Shown here one piece after another: positions 25,780-39,375 of a DNA stretch of 64,000 bases. The translations under genes and the position numbers were made by a program. Source of the DNA: Viscum album (lineage: Eukaryota; Streptophyta; Magnoliopsida; Santalales; Viscaceae); contig OY728133.1 in assembly GCA_963277665.1 (NCBI GenBank), forward strand, positions 390,055,962 through 390,119,961, written 5' to 3'. The notes beneath the pieces are model-generated. The model worked only from the letters and a program-made list of their open reading frames with translations. It had not been told where the DNA came from and did no database searches. Positions within the stretch are counted from its first letter, which is position 1, and each line of letters opens with the position of its first letter.

Positions 25780-25925
25780 GTAGCTGGTGAAAATCATAGA
25801 TCATGGAAGCAAAGTTCTACAAAATAAAAAAATGCACCTTGTCAAAGTGCTATGGAGAAACAACACATTTGAAGAAGTTTTGTGCGAATCACAGGAGGTG
25901 ATGAATTGTAGTTATCATAATCTAT
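25780..25925 (+). pseudogene. Chromodomain-like C-terminus of element A pol
   Basis: HLVKVLWRNNTFEEVLCESQEVM and YHNLF match the P-L-V-K-V-L-W-R-N...E-E-A-T-W-E...Y-P-H-L-F end of Tekay-type pol, a chromodomain-related segment thought to direct integration to heterochromatin. The usual TWE is changed to LCE. Confidence 0.75.
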
Positions 25926-25963
25926 TTTAGTGTGGGAAATGAAAATTTTTTGGGTGAAATTTC

Positions 25964-25976
25964 TTAGGGGGAAGAT
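25964..25976 (+). other. Polypurine tract of element A
   Basis: TTAGGGGGAAGAT directly precedes the 3' LTR and is the expected second-strand priming site. One or two pyrimidines have crept in. Confidence 0.7.
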
Positions 25977-28629
25977 TGTAACGACCCAAACTATTATAAA
26001 TACAATTTCTATTTTTATTTAATTAAATGTATTATTATGCAATATGAATATAGAAAACACCTGAACTAATTTATATCCTATTGGATTTAAAATACCATTA
26101 TGTTTCATTTTTGCAGAAAATATATTCATTGAATTGTGATCACATAATTAGTATAAATATTGGTTTTACCAAATCCAATTGTCACACACAAGGAAAGTGA
26201 TGGACTCAACCAATAGGGTCACACCCTATGAATCCTATTTATGAATTATTTTTAGGGAGATATAATTTTTGGGCTTTCCCCTTGACTAATCCCATTTTGA
26301 GATCCTAAAACTTATGCATGAGTGAAACTATTTACAGGAGAAGTTTAATCTCATTGAGATCACGTCCCAAACCATCTTTATTGAACCTCCCCATGAAAGT
26401 CTCACCATCATGCACCTTACCATTATGGAGTTTTCTAGTGTATTAAAGGGATATGTATCAGTACCCAAAAAATTTTATTATGTACATTTTTATATAATAA
26501 TTAATCAATTTTCACCACATTATAAATTATTATTATTTTTACAATATAAAACACAAAAAAAACATTTTTTGGTCATATTTCAATTTGATTAAAGAATATA
26601 TTTTGTTGAATTAATGGATTTTTAAAATAAATAATTTTCTTATAAAATAATATTATTAAATATTTTTTATTAAATATAAATTTTCATATAGTTTTTATGA
26701 AATCAAATGTACTTTTTATAAGGGTACAAAAACTGTTATTGTCAAAAAAAACCCAGCATTTCCCAATAAATGTAGATTATTATTATACAAGTGAAAATAA
26801 AAATATATAGAAAATTATTTCTATTAAATGAATATTATTTTTTGAATCATTAATTCAAAATTGTCCAATTGTGAATTTTTTATAATTTTTTGAGACGGTC
26901 GGTTTTTTACATAAAAAATAAATACTGTATAAATATATAGTGTGTATTGTGACATCATAATGACCAGAAAATGATGTAATATATAATATAATGGATATTA
27001 TTTTACAAATATTTTTTTATCAATTTAAAATAATGTTATTTTCAAGTTTATTATTTTAGTTTTATAAATTATTTATGAATCTTTCAAAACATATAATGAT
27101 ATTTAAGATTTTCAATTCATTTATTTAAAAGTGTTACTTGCCTCCACATAAGAATGGGAATTATTTTAACAAGTTCAGAAATTTTGATAAAAAATATTGA
27201 AAACATCCCCCACTTGGAAGAAAAAATAGAAAAAAACCTTGGGAGATTTTTTTGTTGTTTTATTATATAGAGTCCAAAACCTAATCTTGTGAAATATTGA
27301 AGAATTCCCCTCTCTTTTTCTATATAAACCCACCCAACATCCAATTTATATTTACTCATATCCTTTTATAACTTCTTTAATATTATATATACATTCTATG
27401 ATCCTCTCATAGAACCCCCAATCTCTCAATAGTCCCACATTCAAGCTTTTGGAGTCACACACTCAAGTAAGAGATCTTTTCCTTCCTCCTCTTTATTAAT
27501 GTATCTTCTTTACCTTGTGTATTTTATCTTCATTTACTTATAATGGGATATCTTATTCCATATCCACCTTACTACCTATTTGATTCCAAAATTATTATAA
27601 ACCCATTTCTATATCATTAACATATTTTATGAATGTTTATGTGATGTTGTTATGTTATCAAAATTCTATAAGGGATCCTCTCTTTTACCCCTTTATTCAA
27701 GAATCTTATTCTTTTTATACCCTTTTATTATCAATACCTAATGTAAGGGTGTGTTTTTACACATTCCCAATACTTTCTATATGAAATATAATTTATTACA
27801 GACCCCATTAATTTTCATTTGTCCCTCCCATGAACATTTACATACTCCCGTTATGATGCCAAAATTTCACTGTAGGAATCCATGCCAATGAGAATGTGTA
27901 GTGAATACCCATACCAATTTCCATCCAAGGGTGTAAAACATTAAAAACTTATAATATTTATATTGGTTACATAAATTTATTTATTCCACATTCCTTGATC
28001 ATGGAATAAAATATAATGAAAAATGAATCCATGTTGCATGATATATGTGTCACACTTAAGCATGAGAATGAAATGTATGTGATTGGTGCGCCCAGAATTA
28101 TAAATTACTCCAATGAATTTGTAAATGTTTAGTATCTGGATATGTATTATTTAGATAGGGATTGAACCTGATTACTTTATGGGACTTTTTACATCATGAT
28201 GTCTTGGAAGTTATCCTTGACGTGTGTTTGCGATGTATTGTTTTATGTTGTTGCCACGCATCCTATTTTATGATTATCATTCTATATGATACCTTATTAT
28301 TCATGATCCTTTTATTAAAAATTGATATGAATATTTTCTAACATGTATTATCTTAGTCATGTTATTATTATTTTTACCTTACTAGGCTTTATACCTCACC
28401 CTTTCTTATGTATTTCCTAGGTTATCCTGTGAAGTTTTTATTACATTGGAATAGTTTCATAATTCCAAATAAGTTTTCAATAATTTTTATGTATTCCATG
28501 TTTAAAAAATGTTATGTAATGTATCTAATTCCGAAATATACTATAATTATTGATTATACATGTTGTATTAAGTGTACGCTTATGTAATAAATAAGGTTTT
28601 AATTTGTAATAAAGAACATGGTTTCTATA
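25977..28629 (+). repeat. 3' LTR of element A
   Basis: This starts TGTAACGACCCAAA and ends GGTTTCTATA, 2,653 bp. It aligns colinearly with the 5' LTR: the same TATTGGATTTAAAATACCATTATG word near the start, TATA box at 27323-27328, donor-like CAAGTAAG at 27465-27472, and an acceptor-like TATTTCCTAG at 28411-28420. Confidence 0.9.
27303..27328 (+). promoter_or_regulatory. Pyrimidine patch and TATA box, 3' LTR of A
   Basis: AATTCCCCTCTCTTT runs into CTATATAAA. Position and spacing to the donor-like site (144 bp) equal those in the 5' LTR. Confidence 0.65.
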
Positions 28630-28954
28630 AAAGACCAATATTTTTTCCCATGTCAATAAATAAAAATTCATTCCAGGTTAAAACTATCTAATATGAATTT
28701 TTAAAATGATATGTTCACACCATATAAGGTAATGAGAATATGATTAATTATATACTAGAATAAATTTTTTATAATAAATCCAGAGAAAAGAAGTGTATGG
28801 TTTCAAAATAATATATCCCTTGTTTGAAAAAGGAAATATAAAAGTGTGGGTACATAAATGAAAAACCCCACAAAAAAAGAATGCCTTGAATAGTATCATA
28901 TAACAAAATATCAAGAATAACCTTGTTTCATATCATGAGTTTAATCCACCAAAT

Positions 28955-28976
28955 GATAATATATATATATATATTA
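28955..28976. repeat. AT microsatellite
   Basis: A short run of alternating AT lies inside the H fragment, of the kind common in AT-rich plant DNA. Confidence 0.7.
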
Positions 28977-30833
28977 GAGGGTAAACCATGAAAACAAACC
29001 CCATTAGGTTGAAATATTTGGAATATGATAAGGAAAATGTAAATTAATACATTAAAGAACTTTTAGAAATAGTTTTTAACATTGGAATAAAATATAAATT
29101 TACATGTTTCTTTGAAGTGTAACATTCAAAAAGGAGACATGAAAAACTTTTAACATATTTCATTTTAAAAATAATATCCAATAATATATCCTTGAAATGT
29201 AATAATGTTTATCTTGGATAAAAGAATATAGGAAGACAAAACATGTGAATGTGAAAGGGAAACTCCCTTATATTATTTTAAAAATACACTTATTTTAAAC
29301 ACACATAGAAAAAACTGTAAAAACAATTCATTTTTAAGAAAAATAATTTTCCTAATTAGGATTATAAAAATATATATAATAAAATATTAGTGTGGTAAAA
29401 CCCAATCATGGAGGATCAAATTTCAAGATAAAATATTATAACTCATATAAAGAATATTATAGTTACCAATATCCCATATGGGAAACATAATCCATGAAGA
29501 TTGATTTATTTTAAAATGATTTTATGGGTTAAAATTTTATAAAATGATATAATACTATATAATATAATCAAGGGGTAAAATATACCAAACTTATATGAAA
29601 TAAGTTCTAGTGAGGAGTAATGACTTAATAAATGAAAAGAAAGTTATCAAAAACACTTATGACAGGGGTATAACATGAGTAAAAATTAAAAAAAGGAACA
29701 TAATTTGATATAGTACACCCCAAAAAATACATTTAAATAATCTATATATCATTCATGGTATAATGAATCAATAGAACACCATATAATGGAAACATAGTGC
29801 ATAACATGTAACTAGTCTCAAAGAATAAGAATTTGGACCGTGAAAACCAATGTTTCTTGAGTGAAACATTAAACAAAACCCCATAAAAATAATATTAAAA
29901 TATAATTCATGATATTATATCTAATATAGGGAGTATATAAACCATATAAATTGAATTTGGTTCACAATAACAAAAATTTATCAAAGAGACCAATTTGAGA
30001 TGAAAACCCTTACCTTTGACCTGATTCATTTTTCACATACACTAAACATATTAAAAAAATTTAGTTAATTATTACATAACCAAGAACCTTATTAATTACT
30101 ATAACTACATATAGTTATCATTTATAATCATTATATATATTTTAGTTATTTTTTACCTATTTTAAACACCAGGTGTAAGTAATCATTATCGCTTTAAACT
30201 AGTTTCATAAAGTTGTTCTTATATCTATTTTTTTACAATTTATACAACTATTAGATTATATATGATACTATAATAGATGGTAAAAGATATCTTATAAATA
30301 TATAATTTCATTTCCTGAATTTTTTTTATTACAATCCTTGATGATGAAACCAACATGAGCATACTTTGAATTTTTTAGTAAACAAAGTGTGATTTCTTAA
30401 ATAAAGTGTTAAATATTCATATAATATTAACAGAACCAAAAAAATTATTTATATATTTGTATTGTATTATAATTTTAAATAATTTCTCATAGTCACCCGT
30501 GATATAAATTCAAAGTATTGATCAAGTAGCTGGTTAAACCAACCCAAAATTGAACATAATATGATTAATGTGTGATTATGTGGTGGTTATTTGTAATAAC
30601 ATTATTAAATAAATATACTGATCTTATTTAGTTTTTATTAGTGTTATATGTTAATCTTTTAAGGAATTAAAATAATACTTAAGGGACATAAAAATATTAC
30701 ATAGTATGAATAAAATTATTTTCCTCTGAGTGTGTCTTTTTATGGCCTCTAATGTTACAATGATCGCTTATTTCTTATATTAATTATTGAATTCCAAATT
30801 TATATTTTAGAAATATAAATCATGAAATAAATA

Positions 30834-30853
30834 ACATATATATATATATATAA
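30834..30853. repeat. AT microsatellite
   Basis: Alternating TA run in the H fragment. Confidence 0.7.
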
Positions 30854-31897
30854 TAATTAAATTTATAGGACCATCGTATAAATGTGTTGACGAGAAATGA
30901 AATGTCTCTTGCATAGAGGTGGTAGTCCGCACACGCACAAGGGTGGCATTTTCATATTTTATTACTGAATGACAGGGGAATTGCTAATGGTTACAAAATA
31001 AATATAGTAACATTTAATTATATTATTTATTCTAATGTAATTAAATACATATGGTTAAAATTTATTTGGTTAATGGTGGATGGGAAGGATGTATAATAAA
31101 TTATAAGAGGGTAAGTAATACTTACATTGAAAACTTAGACATTATATTGATGAATCCTTTGGAAATGAAGGAATTGAGGAACTTAGTTGAGGATAATGGA
31201 TTAATTTCGTTTAAATGGTATATATAATAATAAAACTTGGTTGAGTTTCTTTGGAATATCAAGCTATAAGTGTGTCCCAAAGTGAGATGAATTGTTATCC
31301 TTTAATAGTTTTAAAAGAGGGGAAATATTTAGAAAATATATTAGGTAATGAATAATAATGGAATAGAATGAGAGTAAGGGTAGTTAGAGTCTAAATTGTA
31401 TGTGGTTAATGTGGGTATTACTTTCATACTAGAAAATTCATTATAGATAGTTTATTTGACCTTTTAATTATTAAAACAATTACATACAACATTTACACAT
31501 TATACCTATATTAATCTTGGTTAAACATTAACCAGGGAAACTAATTTATTACTAATAATAAAGGATTTACCTTATTATAAAATTTCTAATTTATATATCT
31601 AAATTTTGGATCCATTTAACCTATTTAAACTTATACAAATTATAAAATTAACTTTTTAATTAAAACATAAGATATAAGAAAACATTTTTTTAAGAATATA
31701 TTTTTATATTTTAAGTGTTATTTATCCTTAATTCAAATTAATTATTAATTGAATTAATTTTTATATTTATTTTTGTGTTTTGAAATAATATTAGTGTCAT
31801 TTTAAAGTTATATTAATCCAATTTATTTATATTAATATTATATAACTCTTATTTTAACATAATTAGCCTTCTTGGAACATTACTTTTCCAATTTCGG

Positions 31898-34800
31898 TGT
31901 TGGGAGTGTTTTGGAGGAGGCTTCAGAAGATTCAGTGGATGTCAAAGAAATAAAATAATTCTAGTAGGTAATTAATGTAATAAAATAATTATTTCAGATG
32001 TGATTTGGTGTTTTCAACATGTGAATCCTATAATTCATCACTTATATGTGGAAAAAAATAATTCTGTGAAACTTATCCATGTCAGGAAAGGGAAATTCAC
32101 ACAGTGAATTAATTGAGTCTGTGGTGCCATTATCTATTTGTGGAAATTTGAAATGTATGGAATTAAATCCTTCTATGTGGTTTAAGTATTCCATTTCCTA
32201 GACCTAATTTAATTCTCATCACTAATATGTAATTAATTATATGAATCGGGTGAGTTGCATCCTATTTATAATTCTATGTTTGGAAAAGATCCAACATATA
32301 GCCTTAATTTCCCTAGGTTGTGGGAAAACCCTAGATTATATAGGATTATTTTCCTCCCCCATTCATCTAGCATTAATCATTGGGTTCTGATAGTTTTCTG
32401 TTGGCGATCTCTGGTGAGTTCTTCTCTCATTAACCGAATATCCTTCTGTTATTTCTATGGGAATTCACTCTTGTATTGTTGCTTCTATTTAGGGTGTTCT
32501 TGGGATAAAATTTCTATGATCCCTTGATATTGTTCAATTTTATCTATGGTTTTATAGTTTGGATATAGTTTTTTTGTTATTTCCTCTTACCCTTGTAGTG
32601 TGAATTGAATCTGAATGCTTCTTTGAGATATGTGATACTAGTTATCTCCCTATTTAGGTGAAACGGGTGGGATTTCATGATTTTTTATTAAATGGGGTGG
32701 ATAGTCAGAAAAAATAATAAATACAGTTAACTAAATAATATTAAATTTATTGGGATGGGGATTAATTACATGTTTTACTAATTTTTTGATGTTATGTTTG
32801 AGATTTTCTATGCTTGATTCCAAATAATGAAAATCAAGGCTCTTGAAATCCATGATTATGTTGTAGCTGATGTGAGTGAGAACATTTTGTTTTTGTTGTT
32901 TGATCCCACCGTGAATGAATAGGATAAAAATGTATATATGGATAATAATTTGTTACCAATGAAAATTTGGATTCTATGATAATATACATGCCAAATAAAT
33001 AAATAAGATAATAAAATCCCTTGAATTTAACTTTTCGAAGCCAGGATGTGATACTAGTGTGGTTTTGTTTTATGTACAACCTTGTGTGTTGAGGGTTGTT
33101 GTGTGGTGTGGGTAGTCACTAGATGGGTTGTGAGATGTGTGGGGTAGTGATGTGATGGATTTGTCATGGGATATGATGTGGGTTCTCATGCGATGGTTGT
33201 TGTGTGTGATGGTATGTTAGAATGGGGTGTGATGTGGGAAGTTGTGTGGTTGTGATGTTTAGTAGTGTTGTGTGGGGGTTTTGATGTGCATAGTGATGTG
33301 AAGTTGATGTGTGGTACAGTGGTTGATTTGGGTGTTTATTGTGATGAAATGATTTGAAGGATGTGGTGTTGGGTTGAAGGTCAATGTTTGATGATTTTTT
33401 TGGAGTGGTCATGTTATTTCATTGTTAGTCATGGAATAATTTGTAATGATGAATATTAAATGAAAGAGTTGGTAAATAATCAAGAATGAGCTATTTTTTG
33501 TGGTGATTGGATAAATTAATTTGAATGATAAATTAAATGGTGGTGTATATGTGAAATAAATTAGAATAGTAAATAATAGTTTGTGGAAACTCACTAAATT
33601 CAGAAAGGGGATAATCCTATAATTTAAACTAGAGTTGGGTATATTGTTTGGTGTGTTTAAAGTAGTAATGGAAGTGGTTGTAACTTTTGACATGTGATGT
33701 AATTATGGTGTGGTGTTTTACACTATTAGAGTTGTTTTTCACCCATATATTGGGTATTGTGATATATATATATCATTTATTTTATGTTATTTTTATATAC
33801 ACCCCAGCTGAGTTGGAAAACCTTACCAAATCCCAAAAGTTTTGGGTTCTGGGTGTTTCCCCCAACATCAAAGATTGTGGTGATATTGATATGTGGCTAC
33901 CCCCCACTTCCTCAATGTTCATTCATCAGTAGTGATGATATGGGTTGGTGTTGGATATTACCTAGATGCATTGGCCCAAGCATTTTTTGGTGAGATATTA
34001 TGGGTTGTGGTAGTTATTTGATGTGATGTGATGTGATTTGATGTGTAGTGGGGGTCATTTGTTGTTGATAGAGGGAACAAGGTTGATTTATTTCATGATC
34101 ATGATACCCTACTGCCTTGTTCATGTGAAGAGATGTGATGTGATGGCCCATGTGTCTTTAGGTGATATGTGATGTGTTGTGATGAAGACTAATTCTAGCA
34201 TTGGATGCCAGACCTTGCCTGGGTGTGGTAGTTAGGGATGTGTAAAAGGGTTGCGAGCACAGGATGTTCGATGTTGATCCATGAGACTATAAAATCAAAT
34301 GGTAAGTGGTAGTAGATTTCCTTGTTATATTTATGATACAATGTTACTATATTGTATGCATGATTTGGTGAGATATCCTTTGTGAGGATATTATTGGTTT
34401 TGTTGGCCTATTTATGTGCTTATTGGTCCTTTTATTTGTTCACTGCAACGTTAGTATTCTATTTTGACATGTTAAATTGAGAAAATTGGCATGAACTTAC
34501 TGAGTATACTTGTATGATCACCCTCCATATATAAAATATTTTTTAGGTCTCTATGTGGAATTTTATGATTAATCTAAACATTTATATCTTGGGTTGGAGC
34601 TTCCATTGAGTTGGTGCTATAAGAATTACCTTTTGGTATTTACTTGGAAACATTTATTGTATCTGTTGACATTGTTCTTTTATTGTGGGATGGTTTTTGG
34701 TTTAATTTTATATTATATATTAGAGTTGTTTAGTGGGTTTTTATCCCATATCATAATATTATATTACTATAGGGTAATTCCGTCAATATGTGATATTTTT

Positions 34801-35156
34801 ATACCTTTATTTCATGTTTCCAACACAGGGCCTATTGGAAGTGGGATTCGAGGTTCACTATATCTCTTTCTTTATTTCTAACCCATGAAGTGTACCTTTG
34901 GAGGGAGGGGGTTAAGAAAGAGTATTATAAAGGTTATTTTGACTGCTAATATGGATTCTAGAGTTAGAAACTTTTAGGATTTCAATTTTTTGTATGGAAA
35001 TAGGAATAATTGACCTTGGTGCATGACATGGGCTAGGGAGAAAACTTAGGATAATGTATTTTAAGTCCCCCTATAATCCAGTGCATGAGTTGCGAGATTA
35101 TTAATCTTCAATATGTTATGGGACTATTTTTATGGTAAAGTCCTAGTAATGTTACA
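31898..35156 (+). repeat. 5' LTR of Ty3/gypsy element C
   Basis: Colinear homology to 53777-56200 defines this LTR. Shared words include TGTTGGGAGTGTTTT at the left, the GATGTG-rich block, and GAGCACAKGATGTTYGAT near 34256 and 56160. The right end is taken at GTTACA (35151-35156), followed by a weak primer site. The left end is uncertain because weak similarity to the 3' copy seems to continue about 25 bp further out. Reading frames at 32255-34881 lie within this LTR and show no conserved protein. Confidence 0.65.
33060..33420. repeat. GATGTG/TGTGG-rich simple region in the C LTR
   Basis: The + strand is made mostly of G and T, with many GATGTG, TGTGGT and GTGATG words, so the other strand is open and would encode Thr/His/Pro-rich nonsense. 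The same kind of tract is at 54960-55330 in the 3' copy and again as tandem GATGT units at 34019-34045. It is an expanded simple-sequence part of the LTR, not a gene. Confidence 0.7.
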
Positions 35157-35279
35157 TGAATCATTATTAATTCTTTTTATAAATAATTTTAGTGAATGTG
35201 GAAAATTAAAATGTGTAATTAAAGAAACCCATGACAAAATTCCAAGCTATCAGACATAGGGTTTTCCTTGATTTTCAAG
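35157..35279 (+). other. Primer site and leader of element C (weak)
   Basis: TGAATCATTATTA after the LTR end only weakly resembles TGGTATCAGAGC. No other candidate lies closer to the LTR edge. Confidence 0.3.
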
Positions 35280-36670
35280 AATGGATCTCAGTCATCATCC
35301 TTATGTAGGTTAAGAGATTAAGGTTAAGAAGGATGATCTTGTTAGTCATTATTATAATAACCCAATAGGGGAGGATGATTCATGAAAGAGGTCCTTGTGT
35401 GAATTTCAGTGGTGGAGTTTTTGGAAGTTTGAGGATATCATCTCAGATATTATGATGGACCACTGGTTGGAATAGATCATGGTAACATTCAGTGTAATTC
35501 CATCTCAGGATGAGTTATATGTATTTTTTGTATTTATTCAGTTGTGGTGAGTTGTCCATGACTTGTGGGAACTGTATCTAAGTGACTAAAAGGATGTAGA
35601 TGTGTTGTCTCCAGAATTTCATAAGGAGTTCCATGCAGAATTCATGTCATCGATGATAATTGAAGTTGGGAGATTAGAGTTTATATCCATTTAGAAATGG
35701 ATAATAAGTGAGAAAGATACTTGGATCATGTTTAAGTACCTCTTTTACATTACCCTAGATGTTTTTCTATATGAATAATCAAGTTCACAGTTTTTGGATG
35801 AGGCTTTCTGCCCAGTTATTAGGTGTGGAATCAACCTTTCAAAAATTTTACACACTAAGAGGTGAAGAATAAAGAAAAGGCTATATAAGAGAAACATTAC
35901 ATTTTTGTTTAGCCTTCAAATTTTAGATATAAGGCTGTCTCAAGGAGTATAACTTCCATTAGTGGGTTGTGGATGTTTAGGTAGTCTGAGCTTTGACCAG
36001 TGGGAAACTTGTTGTGAAAGATCTTTTCTCATATTTTTGGGACATGTAGCCCCTGAGTACCTTCCATGGAGTTTTTGTTATCATGCTATATTTTTAAGGG
36101 ACATTGGAACTTTTAAAATCAAATTTTGACCGCTCAAAGAGGCACGTTTCAGATGGAATCTAGACCCCTTTTTGTAGCAGCAACAATTGCCTCCGAGGAA
36201 GTTTTAGTGATAGTGTATGTTAGTTCTTGTTCAAAAAATGATGGAATATTTTGTCTGTAGAGGGAAGACACTTCATGGTCCCCATACCAAGGTTACTGTG
36301 ATAGATCATAGTCATAGAGGATGAAATTTTTGAGGAAGAGGAGCTAGGTGTGGTCATATGCACATGTTGGTCTCAACGAGGCCAATAGATATCATATGTA
36401 TGACTAGTTTATCGTATACTCATTTTGTGACATATTTTATTCCATAGATTCAAACTAGTTTTTTATCTTACTTTTTTCCATTCCTTGGGACAATATGTGG
36501 CTGAATTTGAGTTCCCATGGTGTTATTTATGTTGGTTGTAGGTCACACTACTTTGTTTGATGTGTGTCGGGATGTGGGTTGGTGATAGAGAAACACTTGT
36601 CAGTGGGAGATTTATTCTTATTGTAGATAAATCCATAATATTTTATCCTTGTCATGGATAGTTTGTATTC
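35280..36670 (+). pseudogene. gag and protease remnant of element C
   Basis: This lies between the 5' LTR and the B insertion. Readable pieces include SPEFHKEFHAEFMSSMIIEVGRLEF (about 35610-35685), like the gag K-E-F-x-A-x-F...E-F segment. A protease-like YTHFVTYFIP follows near 36418-36448, at the place of the G-A-T-H-S-F-V-S motif, then LFMLVVGHTTLF. A possible degraded zinc knuckle is near 36080. The reading continues across the B insertion at 50120. Confidence 0.55.
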
Positions 36671-38595
36671 TATAATACTCCAATATTTTTTTGTTATATT
36701 TTTTAAAAAAGAATATTATTTTTTTGATGTCATCTGTTACACGCAACACCATCTTAGTTCATGTTACATACAGCAATGAGTTTCTAAAAAACATCATTAT
36801 ATTATAATAAATATTTAAATAATAAAATATTAACCTATCAATTATAATTTTGGTTATTAATATGTTTAACTAAATTATGAGATTATGGTTTACACATTTA
36901 AAACCCTTTTAAAATTAAATTGGTAATCATTTCGGAAAAACTATTTAAATTTTCACAAGTGTCTTTTATACGAGTGAAATAAAAAAATAAATGTTGATGG
37001 ATTATATTAATGAAATATATAAAACATTTAATATAATTTTTAATATTCATTTTATGTGTTTTCTAGATATGATATAAGAACAAGTCCAATTTTACGTCTA
37101 AAAGAATTATTTTTCGATTAAGGAATTTTTGTCACCTTCTAAGGGAACACCTATTTAAAATTTTGTTATTTATAATTTAATAAATTATATTTTAAAAAAT
37201 AAATTATTCTTTGAAATTGGAATATATAAATTTAATTTTGTTTAATTTATGGCATTTTTCTAAAAAAATCATGTTTTGACGAATAGAGAAAAATACTGAA
37301 TTTCAATTGAAACCAAATTTTTCTTATAAATAAGTTATAGTGTTAAATTATATTTTATATTGGTATTAAAGTATAATTCAATCATATTTATATCATTTAA
37401 TACAATTTATTCCATTGTAATCAATTTCTCATTAAATTGTGATATAAAAATGTTTCAATCTTTTGAACATTTTCACTTTAAAAACTCATTTTCTCACCCC
37501 ATCTATGGGATTAATTTTAAATTAATTTTTATACATTTTTGTGTTTTGAATTTTGAAAATTTTATACTATATTTGGAATAATAAGGTACAAATTTTTTAA
37601 ATAAGATAATTTTTTTTACAATATGGATGGTAACTTTAATTATTTTTATTACCATGGTTAAATAGTGAAACAAGTAATTAAGGATAAAAATAATATTATG
37701 AATATAATGAAATTATGATAAAAATTGAAGAAATGTTATCGGATGAATAAATTGCAACCCTAATCACATAAGGATAGGAAATTAATAATTTAATGGAAAC
37801 TTTATAATTAAAATGACATGGATATTATTAAAATAAAATCAAGTGATAAAATGTCACACTCTAAATTTTAATAAGTATTATATTTTTCATATGTTGTTAA
37901 ATAGAATATATTCTCAACTATATATATTTTTATGAAATATAAAAGTTTTATATACATCATAATATTTAATTTTTAAATTTCATTTAACAAATAAGTTTCA
38001 TAAATTATTACACATTGATGATGCAGTAATTATTCAATTAATGAAACAATCAATTAAATGATATTATTAATACTGATATGAATATAATTTTACCTAAGGT
38101 GATCCTTGAATTTTATTGGTAAATATTACATATTAGGGATATATTAAATTAATTTTTATTATATATATTTCGGTATTGAGTATATTAAAGTCAAAGTAAT
38201 GAATAGTGTCAAAAATGACACTTTTTATATTTTATAAAAATAATATTTCACTTAATTATTCATAAATCCTAATAATATTCAATAAGAAATTACGGGATGA
38301 TATAGTTTTGAAAACATAATTAATTTTCTATCTATGTTCTAAATTACAAATTATATGTAAAAAAATCATCCTGTTATTATCGAAGAAATTTGTTACCATA
38401 GTTAAAATTAAAAGGGGTTAATAATAGTTTAATCAAAATGATAATGTTTAAAATAATACCCAAACACGTCTAAAATAGATTTTATCATTATATTAAAACC
38501 TTATTATATCTTAGATTAAAATAAATTTTTATTTCTATTGTTTTAATATAGATTTAATTTATTATAAATTAATATTTTGAAACATTCCAAAAGTG

Positions 38596-38616
38596 CCCCT
38601 CCCCTCTCTTATAAAT
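38596..38616 (+). promoter_or_regulatory. Pyrimidine patch and TATA box, 5' LTR of B
   Basis: CCCCTCCCCTCTCTTATAAAT is nearly identical to the 3' LTR copy and very like E (61546-61567). It lies 178 bp before the donor-like GTAATG. Confidence 0.75.
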
Positions 38617-38952
38617 GCGAACCTATTCTTCTCTTTTATTCAAATTTTAAAACCTATTAGGTTTGGTAAAAATTATTCCAAATACCATTCAAAATTTTCT
38701 CTATTCATACTTTAATTATTAATTTTGTAATAAATCGGACCAAATGATTTATTTTGTTCAAATCAAAAGAAGATACCCAAAGGAGAGGTAATGTTCACCA
38801 ATGAACATTTTAATTTTTTTTCTTCCTCAAGCCTATTCAATTATTTTTATTTAATTTTTATTTAATAAAATCTATATCCTTAATATAATTATTTATTTAA
38901 CTTATAATTTACACCTAATCTCACACACATATCCATCAATTGCGATATACAA

Positions 38953-39375
38953 TCAACGTTCGTGTGTACGGCGGACTACCACCTCACTAACCGATGTCAT
39001 TCATTCTTCCATTGTCACCTTTAATAGTTGGTAATAATAATTTAATATCTAATTATAAATTAAATATATGATATTATTATGTATTTATTCTTTTTGAGTT
39101 GTTATATTATACATACCTTTATTCCTTCCAATTTATATATGTACAATAACTTCGTTTGTGGATGTATGGACTACTGCCTCCTCAAAGCGTTGTGATTCAC
39201 TCAAACATTACATGGAATGTATTAAAGATGGGGTTGATGAAATTCTATGATATATATGACATAATAATTCTAGTATAATAATTTTATATATATTTCATTT
39301 ACCTTCCTTCTTTCAATATGAAAAAAATAGAAACAACATTCATGCATACGTATGGCATATCGTCTCAATGAACAA
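38953..39375 (+). repeat. Three CpG-rich hairpin-type units, 5' LTR of B
   Basis: The cores TACGG (38967), TATGG (39165) and TATGG (39351) lie 198 and 186 bp apart, each in a similar context: a CGTTYGTG or CATGCATACG left part and a CTACYRCCTC or CGTCTC right part. The third unit has imperfect arms AACATTCATG and AATGAACAAT. The same array is present in B's 3' LTR, and two units occur in E. Confidence 0.65.

Larger units (their letters stand above)
18359..28629 (+). mobile_element. Complete Tekay/Del-like Ty3/gypsy retrotransposon (element A)
   Basis: The element is 10,271 bp: 5' LTR, primer site, gag, protease region, RT, RNase H, integrase, chromodomain-like segment, polypurine tract and 3' LTR. 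The five flanking bases are AAAGT (18354-18358) and AAAGA (28630-28634), a target-site duplication with one change. The domain order RT-RH-IN with a PLVKVLW-type segment after integrase identifies the Tekay/Del chromovirus group. LTR ends have decayed from TACA to TATA. Over the first hundred bases the two LTRs differ at roughly a quarter of positions by eye, so the insertion is old. Confidence 0.9.
28630..31897 (-). mobile_element. Inverted LTR fragment of the B/E type (H)
   Basis: Read on the minus strand, this carries landmarks of the B/D/E LTRs in the right order. There is a pyrimidine-rich TCCCCTCTTTTAAAA promoter-like patch (about 31300-31325). GTGCGTGTGCGGACTACCACC (about 30918-30938) closely matches the GTGTGTACGGCGGACTACCACC of B. 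CAGGTCAAAGGTAAGGG (about 30008-30024) matches CAGACCTAAGGTAAGGG of E. Its ends are not resolved: element A abuts it on one side and element C on the other. It is probably an old LTR that C inserted into. Confidence 0.55.

Noticed and set aside
33164..33412. Thr/His/Pro-rich open frame of 82 codons on the minus strand
   Set aside because: It is the complement of the GATGTG-rich simple sequence of the C LTR; a similar shadow occurs in the other copy with a different sequence.
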